Below are positions 15,001-25,282 of a DNA stretch of 64,000 nt, in pieces. The position numbers were made by a program, and so were the translations under genes. Source of the DNA: Sipunculus nudus (lineage: Eukaryota; Annelida; Sipuncula; Golfingiida; Sipunculidae); contig CM049310.1 of the NCBI GenBank assembly GCA_026874595.1, forward strand, positions 43,961,558 to 44,025,557, in the 5' to 3' direction. Under the pieces are notes generated by a model. That model was given only the letters and a program-made list of their open reading frames with translations. It was not told the origin of the DNA and made no database searches. Position 1 is the first letter of the stretch. The number at the start of each line of letters is the position of its first letter.

Positions 15001-18000
15001 ATAATTAGGTAAAGTGGACATATATGGTGTGTATTTATACATAAAATAATATATTTAAATGTATTTTATTAATTTGATCCCGACACCCTCAGCAAGTTTG
15101 ATGAAAATTGAATTTGCTGAGAACATTTTGTAAACAAGCATGTGGTCAGCACAGATCATGAACACAATTAAAATATGTGAAAGGGGTGTGCATGGTTCAG
15201 TGTTTAAGACACAGAAAAAATGAAGATATTGTTTTCTCAGATGAGAGGTAATCAGGTTCAGCCCATCTTACGTGATCACATCTGCAAGGAGATGAGTCCC
15301 CTCGTTCACGCCCGTATGCAGCATATTCCACTTGCGGCGGGCTCTGACTGGAGAGATCTGCCGAATATCGAGGTCCGGCTTTCTGATGGCACAAAGTGCA
15401 AAAAACTGTAAGCAGCAATCTTTTATAAAGTCTGTATCTGTCATGCATGGTTAGTTAACATGTGAATTCAGGATTTATTGAATAACCCTAATGATAATAA
15501 TGGTTTATTATTTTGTAGATGTGTAAATAATTTTCAACTTTCAGATAGTTTTCTGGTTTCATATACAGGAAAAATTTTATCTTTGAAATTTCAGGCAGTT
15601 CAAGTTCAGGTAATATGGAACCTGTAACAAATAATTTACTCCAATTTAAACCATTTCTTCACTGGCAAGCAAGTTTGTAAAATTTCAAAGTAATATAATA
15701 ATGTCTAGCAATTAATTTATGGCAAAATTTGATAAACAAAATATCAAAAAGTGCAGTTACTTATAAACTGGGTTTAAAAATATATTGTGTTTATAAAAAC
15801 TTCCATCATATACATTTACATTTTTTTTTCATTGAATTTCAACAGACGTTACACACATCATGACAAGAGGAATGGCCGGTCACCTTCGGGTAACTTGCGA
15901 GGCGTCTGTCAGTGTATGACTGGGAAGGGGGCACAGTGTGACCCTGTGGACAGACAGTTCAACACGCTCATCCCCTGGTGTCTACCTCACACCGGTAATC
16001 GTCACAACCACTGGGCGGGGCTTTATGGGCGTGTACAGTGGGACGGCTTCTTCAGCACCACAGTGACCAACCCTGAGCCAATGGGCAAACAGGTCAGTCT
16101 CATGAAGTTGTTTTCTGCTTACTCACCAGAGGGCAGCACGAGCCAAATATTGTAGTATTTCATTCTATTATTTCTACATATGCATAACACAGGGCCAATC
16201 ATCCTTGTCATGGCTGTGACTTGGTCTTTTGTCCCATGTAAAATTAGAAGAACAAATTCTTAAAAAGAGGCTTTATCTGTTTAAAATCTCATGGACATCA
16301 ATCCTTTTTCAGTAGAGGTCATATAAAAATTTTACAACAGCTTGTATATTATTTAGTCAATTATATGGAGATCTATGTTAGAATTATTTGACCCTGATAG
16401 ACAGCTGTGACCAATTGGTCCCTTGTTATTTTTGCTTCAATGATAAATGTTTGATATAGCATATAACTAATTATGACAAAGTATGGTCTTGAAAGTATAT
16501 GGTAGTTTACAAAAAAAAATAGGGCAGCAATATTAGATTATCAAGGATGGGTTTTCTTATGGAGACTTAATTTGGGGACTGTTTTTCATTGTCTCTGCCT
16601 CGATCCTTTTGTGCTTTATAAAATTTGACCTTTGTGACCTTCAGGGCCGAGTTCTTCATCCTGAGCAGCACCGTGTGGTCAGTGTACGAGAATGTGCTCG
16701 CTCACAAGGCTTCCCTGACACCTACAGGTTTTTTGGTACGATCCTAGATAGACATCGACAGGTGAGTGTGCTGGTCTACAGTAGTGTCAGTTACCATGTG
16801 GGCATATATTATAATTGTATCTGCCAAAATGAAGTTTTGCAGATACTATGTTTTTGACCGAGCTCCGCTGCCGCCGCGTTCCAACTCCTCTGAGACTACT
16901 GGACAGATTTTTCTGAAACTTACACCAATTATTGGGTCACGTGAACTGGTGCCTAACCAATTTGCCTTGACCTCTGACCTTTCGTCTCTGCCCAGCATCT
17001 GTTTGTGCGTCTGTTTCCACACATATCTCAGAAACCGTTTGACTGATCAGGAAAAATTTTGTACAAATGTAGCCTTTGGATAGCTTTATAACATATACAA
17101 AAAATGGTGGCGCCACCTGCAACCATGTTTGCACAGTGTCCATCTGTTCATCTGCCTTGGGTTAAAATCACTCTCTGTAGTGTTTTGACTAATTCACCTG
17201 AAATTCGACATGCATATACATCCTAGATAGCTTTATTGATTTTATGACAGGTGGCGCCACGTACATTCACGTTAACGCTGCAGACATCCAAGCTCATATC
17301 TCGGGAACCGTTTGACCAATCAGGAAAAATTTTACACAAATGTTGCCCTTTGATAGCTTTTAACATACACAAAAATGGTGGCGCCACCAGCAGCCATTTT
17401 TGCACAGCGTCCATCTGTTTGTCTGCCTTGGGTTAAAATCACTCATATCTCTGCAGTGGTTTGACCAAATTATCTGAAATTCTGCATGAGTATACATCCT
17501 GCATAGCTTTCTTGATTTTATGACAGGTGGCACCACATACATTCATGTTCACAGTGTAGACATCCATGCTTATATCTAAGGACTCATTCAACCAATCAGG
17601 AAATTTTTTTTACACAAATGTAGCCCTTGGATAGCTTTATAACATACACAAAAATTGTGGCGCCACCTGCAGCCATTTTTGCACAGTGTCCATCTGTTTG
17701 TCTGCTGTGGGATAAAATCACTCATCTCTGCAGTGGTTTGACTTTTCCACCTGAAATTTTGCACGTGTATACATCTTGGATAGTTTCTCGTTCAAATAAC
17801 AGGTGGTGCCACTTACAATCATGTTTACGTGGCAGACATCTATTCTAATTTGTAACACATGTAACTCTATTTCCCCTTGTCACTCAATACATGCCTCACT
17901 TCACCCGTCCTACTCTGATTTTGGCGGATAAACATAGTCGCTTGTCGACTACCAGTATTCTAGTTATATGTTTAATCTGTCAGATATATAATCATTTGAC

Positions 18001-18768
18001 AACATTTTAAGAAATATTGTACAAAAATCCTTAATTTCAAATAGGGTAATCTAATGTAAAATCCACAAGTATCATGTGCAACATTTAGAAAAATAATTTT
18101 AGGATGATTATTGCCCACATCCCATAATAATAGTGTTAACATTTTCAGGATTTTATTGTAATGAATATGATTAACGAGGTCAAAAGGGAAACTTAACTAG
18201 CTTTAACAGGAGCTTCACATTGCATTCTTGACCTTTTATGGTTTTGTCTGTTATATATTTTTATTTCTGTAAATTTAGATAGAATACAAAAAAATATACA
18301 AACTAATTCATGTTGACCCTTCTTCTGTCATATTTTTTTATTGTTTATACAACCTTTGATGTCAGAAATGCAGTAGCCAATCACGTTCTTGCCCTATTTT
18401 CAGTGCAGCACAAAGTCTCTCAGGCACAAATAAAGCCATGTGCTTATGCATTCATGCCATTTGTATTTCAGGTGGGTAATGCTGTGCCTCCCCCTATGGC
18501 CCGTGAGATAGGAAAAGAAATCAAGAAATGTTTACTACAGAAACAGAAACAGCTGGAGACGATCAAAGAGGAGGCATTGGAGGACCAGGAAAACAAATTA
18601 CCTGAGGAAAAACCCCAGGAAACGAACAAAGTATGCAAATCAGAGACACCTAGTGAGGAGAATGAAAACAAAAACAGCACTGAGGACTCAAACGCTAAAG
18701 ATGAGGAGGAGGCGAAGCCAGCTGGAAAATTCAAGAGAGTTTCAATGGCCGACTCAGACTCAGATTGA
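1..18768 (+). CDS. DNMT1: DNMT1, maintenance DNA (cytosine-5)-methyltransferase, 3' part (13 exons)
   Basis: Copies CpG methylation onto the new strand after replication, in the nucleus. Exons: 1-11 (partial), 429-547, 915-980, 1278-1404, 1727-1878, 2373-2504, 2997-3199, 3657-3768, 13646-13795, 15241-15407, 15846-16092, 16645-16761, 18472-18768. All junctions are GT/AG and phases agree, giving 632 residues plus TGA; the 5' part lies outside the window. In order: end of BAH2 ([20 protein letters not shown]), the (GK)6 linker typical of DNMT1, motif I DVFAGCGG, motif [12 protein letters not shown] with the catalytic Cys in exon 2373-2504, motif VI ENVRNF, motif VIII QTRRR split by an intron at 3199/3657, the target-recognition region with RYTHHD and [21 protein letters not shown]-like sequence, and motif [10 protein letters not shown]. 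Every catalytic motif is intact. After motif X comes a roughly 80-residue Lys/Glu-rich tail ending SDSD. Introns carry many transposons, including a 9.9-kb one at 3769-13645. Confidence 0.97.
4662..7306 (+). mobile_element. Helentron-like element A2, inserted in A1
   Basis: Complete family A copy of about 2.6 kb. The left end (4662) carries TAGCTCAGCTGACTATAAGT and a GTCCGTCC tract at 4721-4770. The right end (7274-7306) has CAGCTGAGCGTCGTGACCC and CCTTGTTT. The core contains two diverged copies of a body segment (around 4800-5280 and 5500-5960) with the marker GCCCAACT..GACCATGGCACG. It interrupts A1 at a T-run: 4651-4662 plus 7307-7340 together match the uninterrupted stretch at 5205-5260. 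The part from 6085 to 7306 recurs almost unchanged, inverted, at 62794-64000. Non-coding. Confidence 0.65.
7474..9455 (+). repeat. Tandem array, about 338-bp units, core of A3
   Basis: Around six units. The anchor GAGACCTTT recurs at about 7784, 8122, 8457, 8799 and 9150 (spacing 335-351 bp). Each unit carries ATTAGGTCTCTGTTACCCAT, ATTGATCATGAG and the palindrome GGTGGCGCCACC followed by TGTA. Units differ from one another by scattered substitutions, so the array is not freshly amplified. The last unit is cut by B1 and its remainder continues after 10630. Short open frames across the units are incidental. Confidence 0.85.
9456..10629 (+). mobile_element. Helentron-like element B1, inserted in A3
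   Basis: Family B copy. The 5' end is GTATCCGCCAAAACGAAGTT followed by TTGCGGATAC, which can fold back on itself. At the 3' end TTTTGGCAGATA (inverted copy of the start) precedes a short hairpin and CCCGTATTCTAGTT. The core has repeated blocks with GGTGGCGCCACC and the recurring phrases ATCTCAGGAACC and CTTGATTTTATGACAGG. Flanks on both sides are the A3 satellite unit. Non-coding. Confidence 0.65.
14028..14981. mobile_element. PIF/Harbinger-like MITE in a DNMT1 intron
   Basis: A 954-bp segment bounded by inverted repeats of about 34 bp: GGCC, an A-run, then AATTAATAATATGTTTCTCA and GGCAC, matched inverted at 14947-14981 with one or two differences. The triplet TTA flanks both ends (14025-14027, 14982-14984). 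GGCC-type ends with a 3-bp TTA duplication are the signature of PIF/Harbinger elements. The interior, including a poly-C run at about 14080, shows no transposase frame. Confidence 0.6.
16817..17965 (+). mobile_element. Helentron-like element B2 in the last DNMT1 intron
   Basis: Starts GTATCTGCCAAAATGAAGTT and ends with TTTTGGCGGATA, a hairpin of GTCGCTTGTCGACTA type and CCAGTATTCTAGTT. About 1.15 kb, with three GGTGGCGCCAC-bearing core blocks. It lies in the sense orientation of DNMT1 between the motif IX and motif X exons. More diverged than B4 and B5, so probably older. Several short open frames across it are repeat-derived. Confidence 0.65.
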
Positions 18769-19310
18769 TGGGATAATTTGCATAAATTATCTATTATAAT
18801 GAGGTATTACTGACTTGCGGTTAGAATTCTACCAAGGTGCATGTCAGTGCTGGGCCTGTTGCTTGGCCATTACAAGTATATTTACAAAAAAGGCTTTCCT
18901 AGGAAATACACTTATATTTAATTTATAATCATACAATTATATTAAACAAGTGTATTTTGGGTATGTTTTGATAGGAAAACATGCTCCCACAGAAATTGTA
19001 CATCAGCACAGAATGAGGCTATGATCAGTTGGATAAGCTAGTCTTGGGAACACACAGTGGTGTGAAAAACATCAGTCACAGCATCACATGATAAAGACCG
19101 AACAGACATACTGGTACAAGGGATTGAATCGGATCAAAATCATTAAGACCAAGCCGGCTTCAATATACAACATATGAGATTTCATTAGCCTGCCTATGAA
19201 CCACAAATGCACATCAATTTAAATTAAAAAAAGTGATATACACATGTTCAGTTTGATACATCATAGGATAGCTGCAAATATTTAATTATAAACATTAATG
19301 TTCATAATTA

Positions 19311-19316
19311 AATAAA
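19311..19316 (+). terminator. Candidate DNMT1 polyadenylation signal
   Basis: First canonical AATAAA downstream of the DNMT1 stop, 543 bp beyond it; another lies at 19398-19403. An ATTAAA near 18944 is an alternative. Position alone supports this. Confidence 0.3.
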
Positions 19317-19403
19317 TCATCCATGAAAAGAATATGCATCCATTGTGTAAGGGGTATAAAGTGCCCGTAAAAGATTAAATTTATCTTAAACTATTAAAAT
19401 AAA

Positions 19404-21596
19404 TCCTAAATAATGTGAATCCTTTATGGCACAGATGCTCACTAAAGTGCACTGCCTCATGTGGTACTACACGCACAGGTCAAACATATTACCAAGTTAT
19501 TTTCCCTTCGAACGATTCCCCCTAACCTGAAGCAAACACTCTTGGAAATGTTCAAATTTTTGGTAAAGGTACAACTAAAGCTGAGCTAGATATTGTGTGA
19601 TACTATATTAAAGTAAAGAATTCCATTCCAGAATTTGTCCAAGTCTAAAAAAAAATATAAATTTTAAAGGGTTAGATGCATCTGATGCATAGTTTTGAGT
19701 TATAAAGTGCAAAGTATCCCTCCTGCAGATAGCTAGCAAATGATGAAGAATGTTCTATACAAAGAAGGGGAAATCTAATGCAAAAGTATTTCTTTCTTAG
19801 CAGAGCACTGAAATATTGTGATCAGAAGCTTCTGGATTTGGTGCTAAATTCATATGCTTTCTTAGAATTTTAACTGTTTTACATGGGAGAAAAATCTGCT
19901 AGAGTAGAAAATCTGAACATAAAACCAGTTCATATTTTAATATTATGACAGGTCAAATGTATCTTTGTAAATATGTTTGTTAGCCATCCGTCTGTTTGCA
20001 GACATAAACTGCTTGTAATCAGTATCTGGTTTTACATGTAATCAGTATCGGGTTTTACATGTAATCAGTATCTGGTATTACATGTGAAGTAAAAATAACT
20101 TCCCTTTTGTTAAGGAAATATTATATGCTGTTTTCATGAATATTCAAAAATATATTTAATGAATATTCAATTAATGGTTGCTCATCAGCATCCTGGAATA
20201 TGTAAGTGTTTGTTCCTGTAATATTACCTCACTTATACCTCAGGTTTCACTTGCATATAAACATTTGTCAAAATACACCAGGTTGACAGCAGATGAAACT
20301 GGATATAAATGCACTGAAAAAAACCTCAGTGAACCGACTATGAAATTTGAACTTTATTATTAGTTATTAAAGACGATTATCTCAGGGGAAAATGATAATG
20401 GTAAACATTAACAGAGGATTTAGATATTTATGGGAATATTATCTTCCATATGACAGGTCACAAACCTTGTTCACAAAGTCTCAATGAATCTTAAATCCTT
20501 GATACCTCATGGCAGCTAGTTAGGGCATATCAAGCAGGATTATTTGAGTAAATGGATGTAATGACCTATGAAATGCTTGACCGTTTTATGGAATGGTTTA
20601 CACTAAGATGTTTAGAAAGTGTGTAAATTTATAAGCTCAGGTTAGCAAGCATGAGTTCAATCCGTACCGGTAGATAAGAAATTTTTATCTCAAGTCTAAA
20701 AGATCATTAAATAAATGTAAGAAGTTTATACTGCATGCAGAACTCCATTTTATTAACGATTATATTAATGCATATAGGTGGAAATTTAACATTTCAGCAT
20801 ATTATCTACAGCATTGTGTACCGGAAATAATTTTTTATTTAAGAGGGTTCTAGCTTTTTAAACTGTACTCTCTCACCCTTCACTTAGGCTAGGACAGTAT
20901 ATTTAATATTTTAAAATGTTTGACAAGTTTGCTCACCACTGCCTTTGTGTAATTAAGCAGCCATAAAAAAATATTCTCTATGTTCATATTTATGTTATAA
21001 TCATATTTTCTTATATGTTTAGTTTTATTTATACTTGTTTATTTTATTACTCTCTTTTAAAGAACTGATTTAAATGGCTTTAATATTATTATCTAGTACT
21101 CATTTTGACATATTACGGCACTGGTGGAGCAGTTCACTTAATCATGTAGGAATATGTAAATTAGCCATAATCCAGTTACATAGTATAAAAAATAATAGAG
21201 GTACAAGATAAAAAAAAGTACATAATTTATGCAACAGATATGATTGAAGATACATGTAAAAACTTTTACAAATTTAAAAGACAAAATTGATAGAATTTAT
21301 TCCAATATAGATATACCCAATTTAATCAGTTTACACGGAAAATATAAATATTATTGACAAATTGGCAGATAAAATTTAAATAAATTAACAAGATTCGCTA
21401 ATAAAGATTTCATTTAGTATATATGCAAACAATTTAAATACACTAGCAAGACATAATAAAATATAGTATAATATAGTTGTAAACAGTTCTTAAGAAATAC
21501 AGCATGATGACTGAATCATTTGTTGATATATTTAATAATTTGATCAGCTCATTCATTGCCAACTTTGCAAGTAAAGTATACCTGACTATGCCATAG

Positions 21597-21600
<4 letters not shown>
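19404..21600. other. Gene-free A+T-rich stretch
   Basis: No exon-like frame, splice-bounded or otherwise, was recognised on either strand. The only structure is a short direct repeat at 20016-20085: three copies of a 23-bp unit beginning TAATCAGTATCTGG and ending TTTTACATG. Confidence 0.5.

Positions 21601-21606
<6 letters not shown>

Positions 21607-21661
<55 letters not shown>
21607..21661. repeat. (TA)n microsatellite with short GT lead
   Basis: Starts GTGTGTGTGTATATAT and continues as pure TA for about 50 bp. Its open frame of alternating Tyr-Ile codons is an artefact. Confidence 0.97.
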
Positions 21662-21663
<2 letters not shown>

Positions 21664-21974
21664 TTATACAAGCAACAAGGTGCATTTGACCAATAAATGT
21701 TTGTGTATAACAAGACTTGCTTGTGGTTTTGTTGAGTGACTAGTTTTAGATTGTCAACACTTAATCTTATGATGGAATTATCATAGAATGTCCGTTACCA
21801 AATATCTCTGGAACAGAGGCAGTTGCCATAACAAATTTCACAGGTAAATTAATCTTGTTGCTGCTATGTGACTTTTGGTCGCTGGTGGCCCCACAGTGTC
21901 CTACATTTTGTTACTCCTTGAAATAATTTTGCTCCATTTCCTGAATAAACCAGATAAGATTCTTATGCTTTTAT

Positions 21975-22353
21975 TGTTACGGGGTGACATAAAAGTGGAC
22001 CGAACTGTCTCGCTAGTGAAGCTAGCGAAACGGTCGGTACGCCGGACTTGTGCGCCCCCGACATGGGTTTCGAATCCCGGATCGGCCCAATGTTTTCCCC
22101 TGAGCAATTTGTCTTCTTAACAAAATGGGGGCTCGTCCAACGTGACGGTAAACTTTGTGGCCCAGGGAATAAGCTCACCAAAGTGTGACTCCAGGGATAA
22201 TTAGTCTTGTTCTGATAGCAGAACGCTCTTAAGAGGGGGTGTGTTACAATGTGACCTAAAAGCGGTCGGTACGCCGGACTTGTGCGCCACCGACATGGGT
22301 TCGAATCCCGGATCGGCCCAGAATTTTCCCTTGAGCAATTTGTCATCGTAACA
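21975..22353 (+). mobile_element. Miniature LTR retrotransposon (TRIM-like) with tRNA-like LTRs
   Basis: A 379-bp non-coding fossil. 5' LTR 21975-22122 (148 bp) and 3' LTR 22242-22353 (112 bp) both begin TGTTAC and end TAACA. Three bases after the 5' LTR is TGGGGGCTCGTCC (22126-22138), which fits a primer-binding site for the 3' end of tRNA-Pro. A purine tract, AAGAGGGGGTG (22231-22241), abuts the 3' LTR. The internal part is only about 120 bp, so it depended on another element's enzymes. Both LTRs hold a tRNA-like block: CGGTCGGTACGCCGGACTTG, then a pol III B-box match GGGTTCGAATCCCGG. The LTRs differ in length and by roughly 8 percent over the shared part, so the insertion is not recent. 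No clear target duplication. Confidence 0.7.
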
Positions 22354-23155
22354 TCATATTATGGTCAGCAATTCTGTACAGCAAAATAAACTAAGAATTT
22401 TAATACACCAGTAATTAAGGCTCCTTTAAATAGAAGTGGGTGCCCTATAGTAATTACTCTTGTCTGTTTGTCCACCAATTTCATTTCCGGATGATAACTC
22501 CCAGTTGGGATTCACATATAGATTACAAACTTAATTTATATTTGGCCCACCAAAAAGGCAAGAAACCTATTGATTTTGAGGTCAAGGTCTAAGGACTCGT
22601 ATATTTCTAGTAATGTGTGAATGCCTTTTAAGCTAAACTTTTCTTGCCAGTCTGATGTCTATGGGCCTTCAGCGGGGCCCTTCCGAACCTGTCAGTTTTT
22701 ATCCAGGTATTTAAAAAATTCTGTTGTTGTGGAAGTAAATTTTACAATTTCATTTGATTGTATAAATATTGTAATAACTCCCGGCAAATATTTAAGGAAT
22801 GGCTGCAACGATTTTACAAATGGAAAGCAGATGTAAGGCTATAAGTAGCATCACCCATGTTAAACTTGCTGTTGAAATGGTATTTTCAATTGCCCTCACC
22901 TACTTCATGACTACCCACTGTCCTGCACAATATGGCACAGAGTGAACATTACACTTCTAGATCCATATGATCTGTACATCCAGCTTTTTGCCTTTGAAAA
23001 AGTGTTTCAACCAGTTAAATGTTAGGATAGAATTTAGTTGAAGTAATGATCATTTGCAACTCTGTAACAAACATGTTCATGATAACCTTTTCAAGAATAT
23101 TGCATCCCCAGTAATCTTGTATGTACAAAACTAATAATTCCACATTGCTTAAAAT
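22354..23155. other. Gene-free stretch
   Basis: Nothing recognised on either strand; no repeat in common with the rest of the window was noticed. Confidence 0.4.
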
Positions 23156-23159
23156 CTCA

Positions 23160-24440
23160 TGTTCTTGCAGACTGATTTTAAAAACAATGGTGCATGGGGT
23201 TCTGATTTTTTTTTTTTTTTTGCAAATGCAAGGTAGAGCTGATTTTTTTAATTATAACAAATGCAGAATAACCTTTTTTATATGAATGAGCACTTGGAAA
23301 AAAAAGAGGAAATGGTCTTGCTAAAAAATACTGAATAGGTATTTGCTATTCTAATACTGTGTCCTTTAGCGAACTATATCAAAGATGCAGGAGTCTCTCA
23401 TGATGATAGATCAAATATCAAGTATCAGTATTATGTGTAACAGTAATATGTGCATAAAATAACCACACGACTGGGAATGTATGAACCCCTGTCAATTACA
23501 GAATAAGGAAGATAGTGGATTTTAGCTGAAGTAAAATAACACATTTAATTTATTCACTGAAAATAAAATACTGTTAAAAATTAAAATTTTCCATTTTCAA
23601 ATAAGCATAAACTAAATCTGATAAGTACATATTGTACTGTGTAATACATGAAAATTGTGACCTGGAACCATTTAATTATGTAACAAGTGAAAAGTTTATC
23701 TATGGAAAAGATCTAATATGTCCCCTGCCTATTGTGGAAGTAGCTGGAAAAAGTTGTGAATACCTGTATGAAATTTGAGATGGGTCAATTTCAACCACAA
23801 AAATTACCTGTGACCTTGAAAAATGCGTCAAGGTCATCCATATCGAATTAGACCTAGCCCTTCAAAAGGTTCATCAAAGCTACATGTTTGGTGATTGTAC
23901 CTAAAATTCTTTTCGAGTCATTGCGTTTAAGATCATTTTAGCATTATCGCCTTTGTGACCCTAAAAAAATGCGTCAAGGTCATTCATATTCAAACTTGAC
24001 CTAGCCCTTGATATGGTGCATCAGTACCGCAAGTTTGGTGTCTGTGCCTCAATTCCTCTTGCGTTAATATCATATCTGTGAGGGACGGAAAGACGGACAG
24101 ACGCTCACCATTTCCGAAGGCGCCGTCAGCGGGGGACAATAAAGGGAGAAAAAACACATGATGGGTCTGAGAGTAATATGAAAAGATGCATTTGACCAAC
24201 AAAATTTTGTTAATGTAATTAATAACTTAATAACAGGGTAAACATATTTCAAATGCAAATTCAAAACATTTTAATCATGGCTTTAATATATCATTTGATA
24301 CCATTGAACATATTACAATTTACAGCTATATACCTAAATTATAGATTGCAGAACACTTGCATTAATTCCAGACGTAAGTTGATTATGCATCTAATGTAAA
24401 AATAAAATTCAATTTCTAGTCCAGTTTTTGAGATTTTATT
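23160..24440 (-). repeat. Interspersed repeat D, copy 1
   Basis: Shares long diverged stretches with 33690-34430, for example CAGTAATATGTGCATAAAAT and GGATACATTTGACCAACAAA-like sequence. It contains an insertion not present in the second copy (about 23770-24150): two roughly 145-bp direct repeats with AATGCGTCAAGGTCAT and GACCTAGCCCTT, closed by a GGACGGAAAGACGGACAGAC tract and GCGGGGGACAATAA. A similar closing tract occurs at 46266-46333. No coding potential seen. D may be the distal part of a long family A element, since family A body follows directly at 24440. Confidence 0.5.
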
Positions 24441-25096
24441 TTCTTATTTCAGGATCTAAAAGATTAAATCCTTATTTATTCATAATGTGCAACTTAAATC
24501 AATAGTGCTCATAGGATAAATATGTGCCTTGGACAATTTGGGCCAAATTTAAGGTACTGATTTTCAGTCATCCTTGATTATTAAATCTTGATTAAATAAA
24601 GATATTTCATAAGAAAAAACGTTTAAGCTTCGACAGGTATCTTGTTAGGTGAGTACCGGTAAATGTTTTCCTGATTTTTGACAAAGTGCAGCATTATGTT
24701 TTAGCCGATAACTTCGACAATTTACGGAATATTGACCTAATTTCTGGGATGTACATAGAAAATATATGCAAGAATGGTTATTTCAGACATGAATGCATTA
24801 ACACTAGTGGTTTTTAATAGTGGGCAGTTTTAAAGTGTAACAATATTAATTTAGATTTTTACTTGAAAATCAAGGTTTTTCCTAAATTTCTCAAAGGAAC
24901 CAAGTCGCAGTGACCCACTTTCGGTTTTGTAGGAGAACTTATGGATAACTGAACTGTAGGTAGAATTATGAATTCGTAGGTCCAACGGTTTCAAAACGTG
25001 CCTTGTAAACGGACGGACGGCTGGTCGGACGGATGATCGACGGACGAAGGACCATGACTCTAGCTCAGATGACTTATAGTCAGCTGAGCCAAAAAA
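24440..25096 (-). mobile_element. Family A Helentron-like fragment (A6), degraded
   Basis: Reverse-strand family A body ending with its 5' terminus at 25050-25094 (CTCAGATGACTTATAGTCAG, CTGAGCC) and a GGAC-type microsatellite at 25010-25050. Ends in a 20-nt A run. The right-hand terminus was not found. Divergence from A4 is high. Confidence 0.55.
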
Positions 25097-25282
25097 AAAA
25101 AAAAAAAAACGTCAGTATGTATACATAACTTATCCTGCATCGCGAATTACCCATCATTCATCATTACTTATTACCATGACGTACGCCCAGTCATAACCAA
25201 CTGTTTACGAAATAGTCTAATTTGTGAGCCTAATAATCCGTTCTGTTCGGTATATATAGGATTCGATATATGTAGGTTTCGG

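Noticed and set aside
16390-16430. Another family A 3' end (CAGCTGTGACCAATTGGTCC)
   Set aside because: Resembles the terminus but lacks the matching body and left end; too worn to call.
18310-18471. Upstream extension of the last DNMT1 exon frame
   Set aside because: A TTTGTATTTCAG acceptor at 18471 and conservation starting exactly at VGNAVPPP show this is intron.
22020-22090. A tRNA gene
   Set aside because: B-box and D-arm-like parts are present, but the cloverleaf does not close and the block is repeated within paired terminal repeats, so it is part of an LTR element.
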